Source: Prolixibacteraceae bacterium (lineage in GTDB: Bacteria > Bacteroidota > Bacteroidia > Bacteroidales > Prolixibacteraceae). From it: a DNA stretch of 64,000 bases. The position numbers and the translations under genes are program-made. Location: NCBI GenBank assembly GCA_028377305.1, contig JAONJW010000002.1, forward strand, positions 62,001-126,000, given 5' to 3'. The notes under the pieces are model-generated. The model had not been told where the DNA came from, did no database searches, and saw only the letters and a program-made list of their open reading frames with translations. Positions 28,367-38,507 of the stretch are shown here, in pieces (the first letter of the stretch is position 1; each line of letters opens with the position of its first letter).

Positions 28367-29068
28367 CTATTTTTTATGAAGTCCACACTCCTTAGTATCT
28401 GGTGATTCCCAGTACCAACGTCCAGCTCTAACATCTTCACCATCCATTATTGCTCTTGTACATGGTTGACACCCTATGGAAGGATAGCTCTTGTCGTGCA
28501 ATGTATTATATGGGATTCCTTGCTCATTAATATAAGCCCACACATCATCTTCGCTCCAATTAATTAATGGATTTACTTTGATCATCTTATTGCCTTCGTC
28601 CCATTCTACAATATTCATATCAGTGCGAGTGACAGATTGCTCTTTACGAAGACCACATATCCACACATTGAGTCCTTTAAAGGCTCTCTTTAAGGGTTGG
28701 ATCTTTCTTATTTGACAACAACGTTTTCTTTTCTCAACACTCTCAAAGAATAAATTGATCCCTTCTGTATTAACCATCTCTTCTACAGCAGAAGCTTCTG
28801 GAAAATAAACAGCCATTTTAGTATTATATTTTGCGTTGGTTCTGTGAATAAGATCATAGGTTTCCGGAAAAAGTCGACCTGTATCAAGGGTGAATATTTT
28901 AGCCTCTTTGTCAATGGATATAACCATCTCTGTTAGTACCTGATCTTCTGCTCCAAGACTTGAAGCGAGTGCGATTTCATCTTTGAATTTATTTAGAAAA
29001 AAAGAAAGGATCTCTTTAGATGATTTATCTTTCAATTGGTCATTCCACAGCGTGATTTGTTCTCTCAT
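28367..29068 (-). CDS. cysH: Adenylyl-/phosphoadenylyl-sulfate reductase
   Basis: Reduces activated sulfate to sulfite in assimilatory sulfate reduction. The PP-loop-like region SSLGAEDQVLTEMV lies near residue 38, and TLDTGRLFPETYDL follows. Cysteine pairs RCCQIRK and GCQPCTRA are the 4Fe-4S ligands that mark the APS-reductase subtype, and the C-terminal ECGLHKK carries the catalytic Cys. At 233 residues it is standard. No sulfate adenylyltransferase or sulfite reductase gene is nearby, so it is a single-gene unit here. Whether APS or PAPS is preferred cannot be proved, but the cluster motif favours APS. Confidence 0.92.
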   Translation of the reverse strand: MREQITLWNDQLKDKSSKEILSFFLNKFKDEIALASSLGAEDQVLTEMVISIDKEAKIFTLDTGRLFPETYDLIHRTNAKYNTKMAVYFPEASAVEEMVNTEGINLFFESVEKRKRCCQIRKIQPLKRAFKGLNVWICGLRKEQSVTRTDMNIVEWDEGNKMIKVNPLINWSEDDVWAYINEQGIPYNTLHDKSYPSIGCQPCTRAIMDGEDVRAGRWYWESPDTKECGLHKK

Positions 29069-29437
29069 TATTACCTCTTTTATTTATCGTTTAAGAAACA
29101 AATTGGTTTGAGTACAAAGATACAAAATGAGTATTGATAGTGAAGTCTATGATCCTGTTTTTATAAACTCAGAGTTGAATCAACTCTTCATATTCCAGAT
29201 TATAGTTTTAAAGAGATGTTTTTATGATGCCTTTATGTATACTAATTTGAAGTCTGTCAGAATGACTAGATAGATAGGAACGTTGTAAGAAATATCCATC
29301 AGCCGATCAAGATCATATTAAACATCTTATACGGTAAATGTATTGTGATTGTCAAATTGTCGATATCCTAATATATCTAGAGGATATTAAGTATACTTAC
29401 AGGAGTAATACACTAACACAGGGTCTGTTCATAAAAT
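29069..29437. other. Intergenic region upstream of cysH
   Basis: About 370 bp without a recognisable gene; it should contain the cysH promoter (minus strand) but no convincing -7/-33 pair was identified. Its distal side borders the degraded insertion sequence. Confidence 0.5.
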
Positions 29438-30400
29438 TTAGGCGGCAAAGAACTTGCTTGTCTTCATTAACCTGTTTATTATGAGTGGTGTAATGGCGTG
29501 TGTTGATTCTTGTATTCCATGGTTTAGGGACTTTAAATTACCTTCTCCAAAATTGACATCTCTTATTCGATTCATGACTTCGATTTTACAATGATTCCTT
29601 ATAGGCCCTGCAATTTCAGCTACATCTCCATTATAATTCGTGATATAATATCGGATTAATCACTTTGTTTGCCTGTACTTATAGTATAACTTGTCCTTGT
29701 TACCTTAATCATCTTACAGGTGCCGCTTTTCGACTATCTTGGATGTAGCATTTCTGTATTTATTGCATATATCTCATAATCTCTTTGATCTATTCTACCA
29801 TGATATTTATCGATTTCTGACCACACGTCATCTGCAACAAGATGTTCTGATGTATGGATTAAATCTTCTTTCAGGAACTTCTGGTTTGCTTTTATTTGAG
29901 TCAAATAAAAACGATTGTTTTGTTCAATGTCAGATAATAATCCTGCAGAGTTATGCTTAGCATCTAAACTTATTTTTGCTGTATTTGGCATCTCCTTTAT
30001 AGATTCCATGACAACCTCTTTTTTACTCTCTTTTGTTCCATCATAGTAACCTAAAAGATGTTGTTGCTTTGTCAAGTGTGATGAAGCATAAACAATGCTC
30101 AACCCTCTAGTATTTTTGCATTTAAATCGATGCTTTCTCTTAATTCTTTTCCATCAATAGCATACCACTCAGACGAATCCTGTTTACTTGTGTGGATTGA
30201 CAAGAAGGAGATGAAATCTAACGAAGATAAGATTCTATATAACTGAACTCGGCTAATACAACAATCAATATCCTTCTGTAAACAAACACATAGATTCTCG
30301 TAGTTACGTAACATATTACGATGAATCTTACTCAGGGTTAGATGGCCATAGCTTCTCAAAATAGAGATCACTAGAAGTGTCATTACAAAGGCTAACTCAT
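29438..30400 (-). mobile_element. Degraded ISAs1-like insertion sequence
   Basis: Transposase remnant on the minus strand broken by several frameshifts. The N-terminal part (30383-30099) ends with YAIDGKELRES, the first catalytic Asp region of DDE transposases (AIDGKxLRxS in ISAs1). The next frame (30102-29734) has KISLDAKHNSAGLLSDIEQN and YLTQIKANQKFLKEDL, the second Asp region. After a further shift, YYITNYNGDVAEIAGPIRNH (wanted for the family's C-terminal RNHW-like motif) appears, and the frame stops at 29438. No intact terminal inverted repeats or target duplication were identified. It is an inactive relic. Confidence 0.7.
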
Positions 30401-30461
30401 GCTTACGTTAAGAGTTATTTCTTGTATCATTAAGGTTTATTCATAGGTCGTTGTAAAATAG

Positions 30462-31373
30462 TCTAATTTTGCTGTTCGAAAGGTCGTTGCAAGTGGAGAT
30501 GATGCAACAGGTGTTCTTGTTGTAGATGCTGAAACCGGAAAGATAAAAGAGTATAGCATAGAAAATTCACTAGTTTGGATTGATCGTATTCAGCCAGAAA
30601 GGTTTATATCACAGCAACTAAACGATTGGGGTAGATATGTTAATGGTTTTAGCAATTTGTCAAACCAAGGGAAATTACAAACGACTGATGGCATTTCATT
30701 AGTTTATGGTAATGATGGAAAATCTTACTGGTACTCTGGATTGACATCCGTTGGTGCAGATGAAGGAACTGTTGGTTTTGTAATGGTAAATACTAGAACC
30801 AAAGAGACCGTTTGGTATCGTCAGGTCGGAGCTACAGAACAGGCAGCAATGCAGTCTGCGATGGGTAAAGTATAGGAGAAAGGATATAAAGCGAGTTTCC
30901 CAATTACTTACAACATTAATGGTGTACCTACTTATGTAATGTCATTGAAGGATAAGGGAGGTTTATCTAAAATGATTGCAATGGTCTCTGTAAAGGACTA
31001 CACGATTGTAGGCGTGGGAAGTAGTATAAAAGAAGCATCACGCAGCTACAAGAACACATTACATCAACTTAGTGGAAACTTTACTCCTGATCAATTTGAA
31101 AACCAAATTGAGGTTCCCGGAACCATTCTACGTTTTGGACAGGATGTCAGAAATGGTAATTCTAGTTACTATATACAACTTAAGGAGTATCCAGAAATTA
31201 TTTTTGTAGGAAGTAGTTCAATCTCAAATGAATTTACCATATCCCATGTCGGAGATTCTGTAAGTCTTAGAATTGATGATCTTTCAAGTTCACTTATTGA
31301 TGTAATCTCATTTGATAATAAGGATATTACTCAAAGACAAAAGGTGGAAAAGTCCCTATTTATAACGAAGTAG
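30462..31373 (+). pseudogene. 5'-truncated gene with in-frame TAG stop
   Basis: One frame runs from about 30462 to 31373 with coding character throughout but no start codon at its head and an amber codon at 30873-30875 in the middle. The two halves (SYWYSGLTSVGADEGTVGFV... and EKGYKASFPITYNINGVPTY...) read as a single protein if TAG replaced a CAG Gln. The 5' part is missing beside the dead insertion sequence, which probably removed it. The family was not recognised; the remnant lacks transmembrane segments and looks beta-rich. It is most likely a pseudogene and less likely a recoded protein. Confidence 0.75.
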
Positions 31374-31608
31374 GGATAGATAACAGCACTATAGCTATAT
31401 CCATAAACTAGTCTAAAGTTATAGTGCTGTTTAAATGTTAAGATTATGCTAAAGAGTTGGATTGTATTGATAAATGTATATATTTGTTAAAAAAAAGTAG
31501 TGTTGTAACACTTTTAAACAAATATACTGTTTTAAAGAGGCAAGATGAAGTGCTTTTACTTGTTCAATTAAAGTGTTATAATTTAATATTAACGAATCCC
31601 TTTTTATT

Positions 31609-32487
31609 ATGAACAAATTCTTATTTTCAATTATATGTATGTTTGGTGTATTGCCGATGTTTGGTCAAGACTTAATTGTTACTACTTCTGGAGACTCTAT
31701 TGAATGCCATGTTATAAAAGAGAAGTCAACAAAAGTCAAGATCGAACAACAGTCAGACAAAGAAGTCATTCAATACTATATATCAAGACAAATAATTAAA
31801 GAGATCTTTAAGGGATACTATACAAGGCTAAGTCCTCAAGATTTTACATTATCTTCTAATTCCACTAACAATAATGAGAGTAATTTAGTAGAGGACGATT
31901 GTATAACTTATGAGAATGAGGTGGATGCTCCACCTAGAGTTCCTGCAGTTTTTTTCTCGGTAGAATATGGCGCTAATTATTTAGGACTTAAGGATCAGAA
32001 TAATGGAAGTACAGTATCTACAGGTGGTGGATTTTGGAAAGTAAACTTTAGCCCCATCGATTTGAATGGAGGTTCTATCGGGTTTACATTTATGCAAACA
32101 GGAACCTATTCTCCAAATGGTAAAATTGGAACAAGATCGTCTTTTAATGCTTATATGTTATCATTACGCATTGGTCCTTTTTTAAGAGGGACAGAAGGAA
32201 GTCCTTATGTTGATTTTGGATTGGGAGCAGGATCTTATAACCTTACATACATAGGAGAGGATAAGAAATCTTTTGATGCCTCAAGGTTTGCAACAAGTTT
32301 ATCTGCTGGCTATGTCGTGAAAATAATAAATGGGGTAAACATTGTTTTTTCTGCGGGCATATTAGTAGTTTATGGCTCTGAACTAGAAAAACATTATGAT
32401 CCAGATGAACCCAATGGATATAAATATTCTCCTGAGATGCTTGCATTACAGTTAAATGCAAGTATCGGGATAATGTTCGGACATTGA
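31609..32487 (+). CDS. Outer-membrane beta-barrel protein, unknown function
   Basis: 292 residues with a Sec signal peptide (KFLFSIICMFGVLPMFGQ), an N-terminal domain starting DLIVTTSGDSIECHVIKEK, an Asn/Ser-rich linker (about 80-90), and a C-terminal half of alternating strands (ISVEYGANYLGLKD-like, YVDFGLGAGSYNLTYIG, ALQLNASIGIMFGH) typical of a small outer-membrane barrel. The N-terminal domain recurs in Bacteroidota proteins that precede such barrels. A broken relative of the same domain lies 120 bp downstream. No enzymatic motif is visible. Confidence 0.72.
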   Translation: MNKFLFSIICMFGVLPMFGQDLIVTTSGDSIECHVIKEKSTKVKIEQQSDKEVIQYYISRQIIKEIFKGYYTRLSPQDFTLSSNSTNNNESNLVEDDCITYENEVDAPPRVPAVFFSVEYGANYLGLKDQNNGSTVSTGGGFWKVNFSPIDLNGGSIGFTFMQTGTYSPNGKIGTRSSFNAYMLSLRIGPFLRGTEGSPYVDFGLGAGSYNLTYIGEDKKSFDASRFATSLSAGYVVKIINGVNIVFSAGILVVYGSELEKHYDPDEPNGYKYSPEMLALQLNASIGIMFGH

Positions 32488-33635
32488 TGTTTAATAGTTA
32501 TATTTAGTACCTTGAAAATAGCACATATTAGAATTTAGTATTGGTTATATTATTATGAGAAAGAGTAGTCATCTCTCTACCTTGTTTCTAATCAAAGTGG
32601 TAGTTTTATGAAACGGGTCATATCCACAGTATTGTTATTTCATGTTTAAGTGTGCTTGCTGAGGATATTTTAATATTAAATGATGGTAGGTACAAGGGGA
32701 AATACTATCCATTGACAATACTTCTGTTACAATTAAGGTGATTAATACAGGTCAATCAGTCAACGTAATTTATCCACTAAAGGATATTTCTTATTAATAT
32801 CCCTAATCAAAAGAGAGAAAGGAATCCAATCACCTTAATTTGTAAATTTAATAGATAATTATTTTTATTTAGGAGTATACGTCAGAATCAGACCTGTATG
32901 TCGGACTTAAAATTATAGGATTGATGATGGTTTTATCAACATAAGTATTAACTCCACTTATGCTTTGATTCTAACTAGCTATGGAGATCAAAACCGCGGT
33001 TTTTGAATAGACTACTTAGGAACCAATAGTTCTATGGATATTCTTAAAAGTATCTTGAGGATTTGAGTAATTTCATGTGTATAACCAGTTCTCTTTATAC
33101 ATCCACTGATTGTTTTTGAAATAGAGGAAAATGATGAGTTCACCATTTCTAGAAACACTCGCTTTATAAAGTGGGGAGATTGCCATTAACGGAAGTAAAT
33201 CAAATACATAAACTCCGTGGGATTCATCGCTTTTAAAATCAAATCAGATATAAAAAAGAAGTCCATTCCGTCTTGAGGTAACTGCAGTTTATTTGTGGAA
33301 TTTCTTCAAGCACTCCGCATCCTAATAACGTAAATAATATCAGGATGCTATAGCCAATTTACCGTATTCCAAAGTGGATTAATATGGGGGTGATTGTCAT
33401 TATTTTAAAACAATATTCCATCTAAAACCTAATGAGCGAGACTTGCAGGAGTTGGTATTGTGGGGTTAAGAATAACGGTCTCCCTTTATTTGGTCGTCAA
33501 AGTTGTATGGATTATATTATTATAAGACCTATGATAACTGATTCTCAGGATTATCTGTGTCTTTATGTTTTGTTCGACAGTGACCTATTACCCATAATCT
33601 CCGTAAAAGCGAATCTAGAACTTTTGCACTATTGA
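32488..33635. other. Decayed coding region
   Basis: About 1.15 kb of worn sequence. Beyond the frameshifted fragment at 32608 there are short stretches that read like outer-membrane protein (for example DLYVGLKIIGL and INISINSTYALILTSYGDQN near 32890-33000), each interrupted by stops. No intact gene is supported; a 67-codon frame at 33432 has no family features. Confidence 0.55.
32608..32797 (+). pseudogene. Frameshifted relative of the upstream barrel protein
   Basis: Three frame segments join into one N-terminus: a signal peptide MKRVISTVLLF, then SCLSVLAEDILILNDGRYKG, then SIDNTSVTIKVINTGQSV...YPLKDIS. It needs two frameshifts within about 100 bp. The EDILILNDGRYKGK start parallels QDLIVTTSGDSIECHV of the gene at 31609, so it is a decayed paralogue of the same module. 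Confidence 0.65.
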
Positions 33636-36600
33636 TTATATCCCGTCAATTTCTAATACTTTGTGGTCCATGACATACCAAAGGTAGCCTTTTACATTCT
33701 TGAATCCCATCGCATTTAAGTCATCAATATAACCTTTGACTTGTCTTTGGTGTTTTATCACGTCAGCATCCCCTGTCTTGTAGTCCACTACTATTGCTTC
33801 GTGTCCGCGAAGTAAGATCCTATCTGGTCGATGGTTACCTTGCTTACCACTTCGAACGATTTGACGTTCGTTAATTACTTGATAAGATCCATCAAACCAA
33901 GGTTTGATTTGATCTAGTTGTAGTGCCTCCTTAAGCACTTTTGAAAGTGTCTCCATCTCCTCTTTGGTTAATGCACCATCAAAATATAGAGCTCTAATTT
34001 GCATCTGCATCTCTTTATGATTGGCAGACTTCTCAAGTATTTGGTGAACTAATGTTCCATAGTTAATCTTTTGAGATCGTTCACTTGGATTAATTTCAAA
34101 GAATAATTCGGAGTTCTTACGTATGGCGACCTTATCGATATAATTACCAATATGGATCTCAGGTAATTGTATTGATTTTGCGGAAGGAAACCCTTTGGTC
34201 GTTATATTTTTGACTTCTTGCTTACTCTCTTCTCGCAATGGAGCATCCCCGAAAGCAAAAAGATTATTCTCGATGTCAAAATATTCGTTGAATTCAATAA
34301 AACGTTCTCTATCATCACTATCCATCGCAGGCATTGAATTCATCATATGAAAGATCAAATCTCCAACACTTTTTAAGGTCTTCGATTTTTTCTTCCCCTG
34401 TGGGACTCCCAACCACAATGCCTCTTCAGCTCTAGTAAGAGCCACATAAAGGAGGTTTAGATTATCGATGGCCCCCATAATCTTTTCTTGATAATAGTAT
34501 GGAGCAAAAAGAGATTTAGCCATTGTATTACTGTATTGGACAGGAATAGTACTCAGAGAGGTAAATGGTACTTCATCGGTTTGACACCAAAGAGTATTTG
34601 GCAGTTGGGCTGAAGGGTAGAGGTCCCAATTACAAAAAGGGATCATTACAACCTTAAACTCTAACCCTTTAGATTTATGTACTGTATATATCTTAATGGC
34701 ATCAATTTCTTCCGATAGAACGAGTGTCTTATGAGAACCTTTTTGGTCCCACCACTCGACAAATGAAGCAATATCGGCAGACTCCATTCTTGTATACTCC
34801 AATATACTGTCTAGAAGAGATTGAAGATATGGCCACTCATTGTGTATTTTCTCAAGGTGGAAATAGTTAATTATGAGTTCAGCTAGTTCATATAATGGGC
34901 GGAATCTTAAGCTTTCCAATGTATCTTCATTTAAAAACTGATCCATAAAATGGAAGCTAAAGATCTCATTACAGTTAAATATCTCATCATCAGTTTGTGG
35001 AAATGGATTATCTAATAATAAGGATAACTGTCCATCGGAAGTGTTGGTGCGTATCTTATTTTGGATGGCTATGTCCAATTTAGGGAAAATATAACGCAAG
35101 AAAATACCTTTCATAAAAGCATAATCCAAGGTATTCATATCAATAAGATACTTTAGTGCATGGATTACAAACTGAACTGTGAGGGCATTGGCAATATAAA
35201 GAGAGTCATTAGATACGACTTTAAGCTCTGTATTATTCGATGACGAGGCATATGCCATGATGTGGTTTGCAATAAGATTCCCTTCGGAAACTTTACGTAC
35301 TAAGATAGCCATATCACCGTAACGATAGCCTTGATTACGGTAGCTATCAATTTGTGTGAGCATCAGGTTAAGTGACTCTTCATTCACATCTAATTCTTCT
35401 GAAGGAATAAACTCAACATGAACTTGTCCGTGGTTCTCTTTCTTTCCCGAATACTCTTGAAACTGCCCTTTATATGCCTCCGTAATACGTTGTTTAAGGT
35501 CTCCTTTGATTGTATCTTCGATTGGTCGTGTTTCAATATCATCATTAAAATCTGATTGGACTATAGCTGAGCCATAATGAAACATGGTATTGTTGAATGT
35601 AATAATATTTTTGGTGCTTCGCCAATTGGTGCCTAGTGTTACATCCTCTGGTTGATAGTGTCGCAAATCGTAAGGTACTTGTTTGGCAAGAAGCTGCCAA
35701 TCACTATTTCTCCAACGATAAATAGACTGTTTAACATCTCCAACAACCATCGAGAAGCTTCCTTCGGAAAGCGCATTGTTAATTAATGGAAAGAAATTCT
35801 TCCACTGAAGCTTAGATGTGTCCTGGAACTCATCTAGCATAAAGTGTTTATAGGTTTCACCCATTTTCTCGAAAACAAATGGCGAACTGTCATCCTCTAT
35901 CACGGACAAAAGTAATTGTGAAGAATCTGAGAGAAGCAAAAGATTCTTCTCTTTAGATATCTCAGAAACATGTTTTGCAATATCCATTATCACACCAATA
36001 CCTCGAAGTTGAGGAAGAATTAGCTTTGCTGTATAGACTCTTGGCGAATCAGATTCTATCAATGTAAGGATGGACTTTAAATCGTCATTTAAACCCTCTA
36101 TAAAAAGCCTTTCAATCTCTGCTTTAACTCCATTGGGCTTAGTTGCAGTGACCCATTCTGAAGCATCATCAATAGCTTTAAGTGCCCTGCTACCGAGTTC
36201 AAAGTAATAATCTTCCTTGTCCGTAATCTTGTAGAAAGTATTGGCAACTCCTGACTTCCCAAACTTAAAGTCCGTAATAACCACACTAGAATTGTCAATC
36301 ATCTCTACTGCATGAGAGCCTATCGCTTTCATACGATCTTCATAGTTTGATATAACAGATTTTAGATTAGTAATATAGTCCTGAAGAAATGATCTGTCAC
36401 GTAATTTATCAATAATCTCAGGACCAAAGTTCTTAAAATTCTCTTGAAATATAAGTGCACCCTTATTCTCTAACTCTTGTCTAAAATTCCACCGCTTTCC
36501 TTGCTCTATTCTGTCATCTGCATACTCTAAAAGCCACTGCTTCAATGGTAGGTTATGATCGATGTCCATAAATAATCGATCTACTGCTTCACTTAAAATT

Positions 36601-37007
36601 TGCTGATGATCTAGCTCCGGATTATAAGCCGCATGCAATTGTACTTCTCTGGAAAACGATCGAATAACTTTTTGAAAGAAACTGTCAATGGTACTTACCG
36701 AGAAGCGAGCATAATCTTTAAGAATCTTCGATAGAATGGAATGAGCTACTTTACGTACATAGTTCTCTGGCTTATTTAATTTCTTACATAGTGCTTCCAG
36801 ATGATCCGACTCCTCACCTTTGGCAATAATCGAGAGTTCCTGCAAAATACGACTCTTCATCTCAGAGGTTGCTTTATTAGTAAAAGTGACAGCAAGAATA
36901 TTACTATATTTTAGAGGATCCTCTAGAATAAGTAACAAGTACTCTCGGGTAATACTATAAGTCTTTCCTGATCCTGCAGATGCTTTGTATATTTTAAAGA
37001 AACTCAT
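33636..37007 (-). CDS. AddA/RecB-like UvrD-family helicase-nuclease
   Basis: A 1123-residue DNA-repair enzyme that unwinds and trims double-strand breaks. Superfamily 1 helicase motifs are seen in order: motif I KASAGSGKTYSITREYLL (residue 6 on), Ia LAVTFTNKATSEMKSRI, II MLDEFQDTSKLQW, III VVGDVKQSIYRWR, V TVHKSKGLEFKVVMIP, VI LLYVALTRAEEALW. The C-terminus is a PD-(D/E)xK nuclease with GTLVHQILEKS and AIVVDYKTGDA. The ATG at 37007 places motif I at its usual distance from the N-terminus; the upstream extension to 37055 is hydrophobic and unlikely. No AddB partner gene is adjacent, unlike in many Bacteroidota. Confidence 0.9.
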   Translation of the reverse strand: MSFFKIYKASAGSGKTYSITREYLLLILEDPLKYSNILAVTFTNKATSEMKSRILQELSIIAKGEESDHLEALCKKLNKPENYVRKVAHSILSKILKDYARFSVSTIDSFFQKVIRSFSREVQLHAAYNPELDHQQILSEAVDRLFMDIDHNLPLKQWLLEYADDRIEQGKRWNFRQELENKGALIFQENFKNFGPEIIDKLRDRSFLQDYITNLKSVISNYEDRMKAIGSHAVEMIDNSSVVITDFKFGKSGVANTFYKITDKEDYYFELGSRALKAIDDASEWVTATKPNGVKAEIERLFIEGLNDDLKSILTLIESDSPRVYTAKLILPQLRGIGVIMDIAKHVSEISKEKNLLLLSDSSQLLLSVIEDDSSPFVFEKMGETYKHFMLDEFQDTSKLQWKNFFPLINNALSEGSFSMVVGDVKQSIYRWRNSDWQLLAKQVPYDLRHYQPEDVTLGTNWRSTKNIITFNNTMFHYGSAIVQSDFNDDIETRPIEDTIKGDLKQRITEAYKGQFQEYSGKKENHGQVHVEFIPSEELDVNEESLNLMLTQIDSYRNQGYRYGDMAILVRKVSEGNLIANHIMAYASSSNNTELKVVSNDSLYIANALTVQFVIHALKYLIDMNTLDYAFMKGIFLRYIFPKLDIAIQNKIRTNTSDGQLSLLLDNPFPQTDDEIFNCNEIFSFHFMDQFLNEDTLESLRFRPLYELAELIINYFHLEKIHNEWPYLQSLLDSILEYTRMESADIASFVEWWDQKGSHKTLVLSEEIDAIKIYTVHKSKGLEFKVVMIPFCNWDLYPSAQLPNTLWCQTDEVPFTSLSTIPVQYSNTMAKSLFAPYYYQEKIMGAIDNLNLLYVALTRAEEALWLGVPQGKKKSKTLKSVGDLIFHMMNSMPAMDSDDRERFIEFNEYFDIENNLFAFGDAPLREESKQEVKNITTKGFPSAKSIQLPEIHIGNYIDKVAIRKNSELFFEINPSERSQKINYGTLVHQILEKSANHKEMQMQIRALYFDGALTKEEMETLSKVLKEALQLDQIKPWFDGSYQVINERQIVRSGKQGNHRPDRILLRGHEAIVVDYKTGDADVIKHQRQVKGYIDDLNAMGFKNVKGYLWYVMDHKVLEIDGI

Positions 37008-37145
37008 GTAGTGCAATAAGAAATAGTTAATGATTATCAAAGATACAAATGTCACACAATTCTTAGTCAGCTTTTCTAACTTTATTGTCTATTACCATCA
37101 GCTCTGATTTTATTATTCCTATTTTTGAGGAAAAAATTCACTGTA

Positions 37146-37493
37146 ATGGAACATTCAAAAAATACGCTCATTCAGATAAACCAATATGGAATGGGGCATG
37201 GTGACCCATCTCTTGCCATCAAACTGATGGGGAGTTATCTAAAGCTTATACTAGACGATGATCGTCTACCTAAGATCATCTCCTTCTATAATGCAGGAGT
37301 TAAACTTCTGCATCGAGATAGTCCTGTGTTAGAGACATTGAAACAAATCGAAGCACAAGGAGTAGTGTTATTGGCATGTAAAACTTGTCTATATTTTTAT
37401 GAAATGAGTGAACTGAAAGAGGTGGGTATTGCAGGTACCATGATGGATATTATCACCTTGCAAGCCAATGCATCAAAAGTGATAACACTTTAA
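37146..37493 (+). CDS. DsrE/YedF-like sulfurtransferase-related protein
   Basis: 115-residue cytosolic protein of the DsrE/DsrF fold, related to the C-terminal half of YedF. It opens with NTLIQINQYGMGHGDPSLAIKL and has the Cys-containing segment GVVLLACKTCLYFYEMSEL, where the conserved Cys of the family can carry persulfide. The final part GIAGTMMDIITLQANASKVITL is also typical. Start is the ATG at 37146; an upstream TTG at 37125 covers the likely ribosome site. It begins a three-gene plus-strand cluster with a kinase and a phosphatase; the functional link is unclear. Confidence 0.82.
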   Translation: MEHSKNTLIQINQYGMGHGDPSLAIKLMGSYLKLILDDDRLPKIISFYNAGVKLLHRDSPVLETLKQIEAQGVVLLACKTCLYFYEMSELKEVGIAGTMMDIITLQANASKVITL

Positions 37494-37518
37494 TGAGAGG
37501 ATAAATAGGGGTATCGGA

Positions 37519-38505
37519 ATGGAAAATAGAAGGATATTGGAGTTAGTTAAGTTGGCACTAAAAGCCTCTTCTGTTAAACAGAAAGAGGTGATTCAGCAAC
37601 TATGGAGTGGTTATGGGAATTTGTCTCGCTGCAGAGTCGAAGGACGAGAATTCAATCATGTCATTGTAAAGCATATCAAAACAGCTTCGATGAATCATCA
37701 CCCTAGAGGGTGGAACACTTCATTATCACATGAGCGAAAAGTGAAATCCTACCAAGTAGAGATTGCATGGTATCAGCAATACGCAGAACTATGTGACGAT
37801 CATTGTCGAGTGCCACACTGCCTTGCAGTATTAGAAGATAATGGCGATCAGATTATTGTGATGGAAGATCTTGATGTTGCAGGTTTCCCTATGCGAAAAT
37901 ACGATCTTTCCATGGATGATATCTTTACCACATTAAGATGGCTTGCATTCTTCCATGCAAAACATATACACACCACCCCAGAATCTCTATGGGAGATTGG
38001 AACTTATTGGCATTTAGACACACGTCCGGATGAGTTGCAAGTCATGAGTGACAAAGCGCTCAAGGGTGCAGCTGCTGCAATAGATGAAAAACTAAATAGT
38101 GCCAAATATTTAACTTTAGTTCATGGAGATGCTAAAGTCGCAAACTTCTGCTATGCTCCTGACGGATCACAAGTGGCTGGTGTAGACTTTCAATATGTAG
38201 GAGCAGGCTGCGGAATGAAAGATGTTGCTTACTTTGTAAGTAGTTGTCTCTATGAGTCCGATTGTGAGAGATATGAGACCACTCTATTAGAGCAATACTT
38301 CTCCTATTTAGAGGAGGCGATGAATTTATATCACCCCACCCTTCCATTTCGTGAAATAGAGGAGGAGTGGAGAGCGTTATATATCTATGCTTGGACCGAT
38401 TTCTATCGATTCTTACAGGGATGGAGTCCTGATCATTGGAAGATCAATGGTTATAACCAAAAACTTGCCAGACAAGTGATTCAACAACTAAAAACAAAGA
38501 AGTAA
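37519..38505 (+). CDS. Aminoglycoside-phosphotransferase-fold small-molecule kinase
   Basis: 328-residue kinase of the APH/ecdysteroid-kinase-like superfamily. The catalytic loop is LVHGDAKVANFCY with the Asp about residue 201, and the metal-binding segment is VAGVDFQYVGAGCGMKDVAYF. The N-lobe contains IIVMEDLDVAGFPMR, the hinge region. The natural substrate is unknown; choline-, sugar- or hydroxylated-lipid phosphorylation are all known in the superfamily. It begins 25 bp after the DsrE gene and ends 2 bp before the phosphatase gene, a tight operon that pairs a kinase with a phosphatase. Confidence 0.85.
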   Translation: MENRRILELVKLALKASSVKQKEVIQQLWSGYGNLSRCRVEGREFNHVIVKHIKTASMNHHPRGWNTSLSHERKVKSYQVEIAWYQQYAELCDDHCRVPHCLAVLEDNGDQIIVMEDLDVAGFPMRKYDLSMDDIFTTLRWLAFFHAKHIHTTPESLWEIGTYWHLDTRPDELQVMSDKALKGAAAAIDEKLNSAKYLTLVHGDAKVANFCYAPDGSQVAGVDFQYVGAGCGMKDVAYFVSSCLYESDCERYETTLLEQYFSYLEEAMNLYHPTLPFREIEEEWRALYIYAWTDFYRFLQGWSPDHWKINGYNQKLARQVIQQLKTKK

Positions 38506-38507
38506 AT

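Noticed and set aside
33432-33635. 67-codon plus-strand frame
   Set aside because: No family features, inside a decayed region, and it ends exactly against the convergent helicase gene.
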